Part shown: positions 61,001-64,000 of the stretch, piece by piece | Layout: each line of letters begins with the position of its first letter | How positions within the stretch are numbered: the first letter of the stretch is position 1 | Origin: Diaminobutyricimonas sp. LJ205 | Lineage (GTDB): Bacteria > Actinomycetota > Actinomycetes > Actinomycetales > Microbacteriaceae | NCBI RefSeq assembly: GCF_009755725.1 | Contig: NZ_CP046619.1 | Coordinates: 3,100,001 to 3,164,000 of the forward strand | DNA length: 64,000 bases | Direction of reading: 5' to 3' | Program-made: the position numbers and the translations under genes | The notes under the pieces: generated by a model | What the model was told of the DNA's origin: nothing | What the model saw: the letters and a program-made list of their open reading frames with translations, nothing else | Databases searched by the model: none

Positions 61001-61270
61001 ATGTCGAGCATCGAGAACATTCAGACGCCGTCATCGGGCAAGGCGTGGTTCATCGCCGGGGCCGTTTCCCTCGTTCTCGGCGTGGCAGCGATCATCGCCC
61101 TCATTGTGATCGGCACCAGCACGCCTGTCGAGCAGGAAGGCGACACCACGGGGCAATTGCAGGGCCTGACAATTGTCGCCGCGGCAGTGTTCACGGGGTT
61201 GGGCCTGCTGTTGATAGCGGTCGGTGCGCTCAAGCGGCGTCGCGCACGAGTCGAGCGCGACGAGCAGTAG
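61001..61270 (+). CDS. Small two-TM membrane protein
   Basis: 89 residues with two hydrophobic segments (AWFIAGAVSLVLGVAAIIALIV and IVAAAVFTGLGLLLIAVGAL in part), a short loop outside and a basic tail (KRRRARVERD). Function unknown; it stands between the fusion gene and hutG. Confidence 0.65.
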   Translation: MSSIENIQTPSSGKAWFIAGAVSLVLGVAAIIALIVIGTSTPVEQEGDTTGQLQGLTIVAAAVFTGLGLLLIAVGALKRRRARVERDEQ

Positions 61271-61354
61271 TAGCGCCTCGATGGTCTTGTATGTGGGACA
61301 CGTCGAAGTCGGACATCCACCCGCGCCACGCGTCCGTTCGCTAGCGTCGGGAAC

Positions 61355-62314
61355 GTGAGCGATTCAGCGATGGCGCCAGACTCCAGCAGCCCCGCGCTGT
61401 CCGTCGATCCACGCTGGCCGCGCGCCGGTAGTTGGCCGACTCAGCTCGAGCCGCACCCCGGCCGGGCCCGGCTCGACGCGGCGATCGTTGGAGTCCCCAC
61501 CTGGCGCACCTCGCTCTCCCCCTCCGCCGCGCACACCACGCCGGCGGCGATCCGTGACGCACTTCGCCGCTACAGCACGTTCCGGGCGGAGTCCCAGGAC
61601 CACCCGGCGCGGGATCTTCGGGATCTGCGCATCGTCGACCTCGGGGATGCCGAGGAACCAGACGGCTCAGCCGGAGAGGCCCGCGCCACCGAACTGGTCG
61701 CGCAAGCAGCGCGACTAGCCGAACTCGTAATCGTGCTGGGCGGTGACAACGCCGCGACCGTCCCGGCCGCCCTGGGCGCCTGGGGGACGAGCATGGGCAC
61801 CGCTGGTCTCATCACGCTCGACGCCCACCATGATCTGCGCGACGGCGTCAGCAACGGCTCCCCGGTGCGCCGCCTGATTGAGGCCGGGCTGGCCGCGCAA
61901 CGCGTGGTGCAGATCGGCATTGCAGACTTCGCGAACTCCGCCGAGTACGCGGCGCGCGCCGCCGATCTGGAGATCACGGTGGTGCACCGCGACCTCCTGC
62001 ATCGCCGGCCCATCGACGACGTGATGGCTGAAGCCCTCGAGATCGCGGGAGTCGGCGGTGGACCCATCCATCTCGACATCGACGTCGACGTGTGCGACCG
62101 CTCGGTCGCACCAGGCTGCCCCGCGTCGGTGCCGGGCGGGCTGTCCGCCTGGGAGTTGCGGTCCGCGGTGCGCACCGCCGCCGGCGATCCGCGGCTGCGG
62201 TCAATGGATATCACCGAGGTCGATGCGTCCGCGGATGCCCCGGATGGCCGTACTGTGCGTCTCGCCGCGCTGTGCGTGCTTGAGGCTCTCGCCGCTCGGC
62301 CGATCTCGGCCTAG
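61355..62314 (+). CDS. hutG: Formimidoylglutamase (arginase family)
   Basis: 319 residues, GTG 61355. It belongs to the ureohydrolase family: GGDNAA at 129-134, DAHHD at 156-160, DIDVDVCD followed by [11 protein letters not shown]. In most members the first motif is GGDH, with His binding manganese; here Asn stands in its place. It should hydrolyse N-formimidoyl-L-glutamate to glutamate and formamide, the last step of histidine breakdown. It is convergent with hutI, with stops overlapping by 4 bp, and near hutU, which supports the Hut role over agmatinase or arginase. Confidence 0.85.
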   Translation: MSDSAMAPDSSSPALSVDPRWPRAGSWPTQLEPHPGRARLDAAIVGVPTWRTSLSPSAAHTTPAAIRDALRRYSTFRAESQDHPARDLRDLRIVDLGDAEEPDGSAGEARATELVAQAARLAELVIVLGGDNAATVPAALGAWGTSMGTAGLITLDAHHDLRDGVSNGSPVRRLIEAGLAAQRVVQIGIADFANSAEYAARAADLEITVVHRDLLHRRPIDDVMAEALEIAGVGGGPIHLDIDVDVCDRSVAPGCPASVPGGLSAWELRSAVRTAAGDPRLRSMDITEVDASADAPDGRTVRLAALCVLEALAARPISA

Positions 62315-63483
62315 CGCGCCCGCCGACCCCCCTTCCACACCTCACCGACGAGCGGAACCCCCGGTCGGTAGGCGAGGTGCACGTGCGATGGGGCAACGAG
62401 TTGCACCAGATCCGCGCGCGCACCGACGACGATCCGACCGACATCCGACCGGCGCAGTGCCGCCGCTCCCCCGGCGGTCGCCGCCCAGAGGGCCTCGGCG
62501 GGAGTCATCCCCATTTCTCGCACGGCCACCGCAATGCAGAACGCCATCGATGAGGTGAAGCTCGATCCCGGGTTGCAGTCACTGGCGACGGCGACGGTGA
62601 CGCCCGCGTCGAGCAGGCGCCGCGCATCCGGATAGGGCTGCCGGGTCGAGAACTCAACCCCGGGCAACAGGGTGAGCACCGTGGCCGACCCGGCAAGCGC
62701 GTCGATGTCGGCGTCGGTCAGATAGGTGCCGTGATCGATGCTTGCGGCATCCAGTTCGACGGCCAAGCGGACTCCATCGCCGGGACCGAGCTGGCTCGCG
62801 TGCAGCCGTAACCCAAGGCCGGCGTCCCGGCCGGCTTCGAGAATCCGGCGACTCTGCTCGACGCTGAATGCCCCGGTCTCGCAGAACACGTCGATCCACC
62901 GGCTGAACGGCGCGCACGCGGCGAGCATCGGGCCGACGACCAGGTCGACGTAGTCCTCCGGCCGTTCCTGATACTCCGCGGGCACGACATGGGCGCCGAG
63001 GAAGGTCACCTCATCGGTCACCTCCGCTGCGAGCCGGACGAGGCGAGCCTCTGCGTCGACACTGAGCCCATAGCCGCTCTTCACCTCGAAGGTGGTGGTG
63101 CCCTGCGCGGTCAGCTCCTCGACGAAGTGGCGCAGCCGCTGCCGCAATTCCTCATCGCTGGCGGCGCGCGTGGCCGCGACCGTGCTCCGTATGCCGCCCG
63201 CGGCATATGCCTCGCCGGCCATGCGCGCTTCGAACTCTGCGGCGCGGTCGCCGCCGAAAACCAGGTGCGTGTGGCTGTCCACGAAACCGGGGATCACTGC
63301 GGTGCCGTCGACATCGGTCACCACATCCGCCAAGGGGGCGGAGGCCGCCGGGCCGATCCAGACAATCCGCCCCTCATCGATCAGCACGGCCGCATCCATC
63401 AATCGGCCCAGGACGTCGCCTGAGGCGCCAATGTCCGGGTCATTGGTGACGAGTTCCGCGATGCCAGTGATGAGTTCCGACAT
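62311..63483 (-). CDS. hutI: Imidazolonepropionase
   Basis: 390 residues of the amidohydrolase family. [51 protein letters not shown] and ASDCNPGSS are HutI hallmarks. ATG 63483 follows GGGAGTAAGG, 2 bp after the hutU stop; the operon order is hutU then hutI. It opens the imidazolone ring to N-formimidoyl-glutamate. Confidence 0.96.
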   Translation of the reverse strand: MSELITGIAELVTNDPDIGASGDVLGRLMDAAVLIDEGRIVWIGPAASAPLADVVTDVDGTAVIPGFVDSHTHLVFGGDRAAEFEARMAGEAYAAGGIRSTVAATRAASDEELRQRLRHFVEELTAQGTTTFEVKSGYGLSVDAEARLVRLAAEVTDEVTFLGAHVVPAEYQERPEDYVDLVVGPMLAACAPFSRWIDVFCETGAFSVEQSRRILEAGRDAGLGLRLHASQLGPGDGVRLAVELDAASIDHGTYLTDADIDALAGSATVLTLLPGVEFSTRQPYPDARRLLDAGVTVAVASDCNPGSSFTSSMAFCIAVAVREMGMTPAEALWAATAGGAAALRRSDVGRIVVGARADLVQLVAPSHVHLAYRPGVPLVGEVWKGGRRAR

Positions 63484-63485
63484 CC

Positions 63486-64000
63486 TTACTCCCACATCGG
63501 AACGCGCAGCCCGCGCTCCCGGGCCACCTCGGCCGCGCGGGCGTATCCGGCGTCCACGTGCCGCATGACGCCGGTGCCGGGGTCATTGACCAGCACGCGT
63601 TCGATCTTCTGGGCGGCGAGCTCGGTGCCATCGGCGACCACCACCTGACCGGCGTGGATTGATCGGCCGATGCCCACGCCGCCGCCGTGGTGCAGCGACA
63701 CCCAGGTGGCACCGGATGCCGTGTTCAGCAGGGCATTCAGGATCGGCCAGTCGGCGATCGCGTCGGAGCCGTCGGCCATGCCCTCGGTCTCCCGGTAGGG
63801 CGAGGCGACCGATCCCGAGTCCAGGTGGTCGCGGCCGATGACGACCGGCGCGGTCAGCTCACCCGAGGCCACCATCTCGTTGAACCGCAGGCCGGCGAGG
63901 TGACGTTCCCGGTAGCCGAGCCAGCAGATTCGCGCGGGGAGCCCCTCGAAGTGGACCTTCTCGGCCGCCTGGGTGATCCATCGGCGCAGGTGCTCATCGT
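63486..64000 (-). CDS. hutU: Urocanate hydratase (3' part, runs off the window)
   Basis: The last ~171 codons of HutU are here; the gene continues beyond the window. [60 protein letters not shown] and [13 protein letters not shown] are HutU signatures. The enzyme hydrates urocanate to imidazolone propionate using NAD. hutI follows 2 bp downstream. Confidence 0.97.
   Translation of the reverse strand, partial: DEHLRRWITQAAEKVHFEGLPARICWLGYRERHLAGLRFNEMVASGELTAPVVIGRDHLDSGSVASPYRETEGMADGSDAIADWPILNALLNTASGATWVSLHHGGGVGIGRSIHAGQVVVADGTELAAQKIERVLVNDPGTGVMRHVDAGYARAAEVARERGLRVPMWE

Noticed and set aside
1-64000. tRNA or rRNA genes
   Set aside because: I looked through the intergenic regions for cloverleaf or rRNA patterns and saw none, though without a covariance search this is not decisive.

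Overview
The window is high-GC chromosomal DNA with dense, largely operonic genes, many GTG starts, hairpin terminators mostly without T-tracts, ECF sigma, PucR, TetR and LysR regulators, DUF1206 and DUF2306 membrane proteins and a hut (histidine utilisation) cluster. This fits an actinomycete, most likely of the Microbacteriaceae type. The taxonomic call is inference from gene style; no rRNA or tRNA was found.

Layout. 0-17 kb is an accessory, partly decayed region. It holds a broken ABC-transporter ATPase copy, a membrane/GAF two-gene operon, a PLD-like protein divergent from a complete 1619-residue type ISP restriction-modification enzyme, a catabolic operon (MFS, zinc-type dehydrogenase, isocitrate-lyase/PEP-mutase-family lyase) with a divergent TetR, a HEPN-like protein, and a convergent pair of a defence-island-type protein and a DUF488 protein. 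17-21.5 kb holds a second catabolic operon of matching logic (MFS, short-chain dehydrogenase, lyase-family enzyme) under a divergent LysR regulator. 21.5-25 kb is accessory: an antitoxin-like gene with a broken tandem copy, a metallophosphoesterase, a helicase-associated-domain protein and two small related proteins around a very strong hairpin.

25.1-31.64 kb is a Tn7-like transposition module: a divergent HTH regulator with an operator, then tightly overlapping tnsA, tnsB, tnsC and a tniQ-like gene. The TniQ protein carries a C-terminal array of about five zinc-ribbon repeats. After an intrinsic terminator, three contiguous 20-bp iterons form a probable transposon end at about 31,640. The other end was not found.

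32.5-44 kb returns to chromosome-type genes: an ABC exporter (ATPase plus large FtsX-like permease), an ECF sigma / membrane partner operon with a small coupled third gene, several membrane proteins and lipoproteins, small zinc-ribbon proteins, and remnants (truncated TlpA-like lipoprotein, resolvase HTH fragment). 44-58 kb contains a secreted deacetylase-like protein, an alpha/beta hydrolase, a TIR-like protein with a possible beta-barrel sensor, an alcohol dehydrogenase, a stress/envelope group (PRC-barrel, DUF1269-like, AI-2E permease) beside a PucR-type regulator, and an ArsR-SRPBCC pair. 58.3-61 kb encodes a single polypeptide fusing an adenylation domain, a carrier domain and a membrane acyltransferase, preceded by a DtxR/IdeR-like iron box. 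61.3 kb to the end is hutG convergent with hutI-hutU, with hutU running off the window.

The most interesting candidates are the Tn7-like element with the zinc-ribbon TniQ, the TIR/beta-barrel protein, the iron-box-controlled adenylation/acyltransferase fusion, and the two parallel MFS/dehydrogenase/lyase operons whose lyases lack the usual catalytic cysteine.
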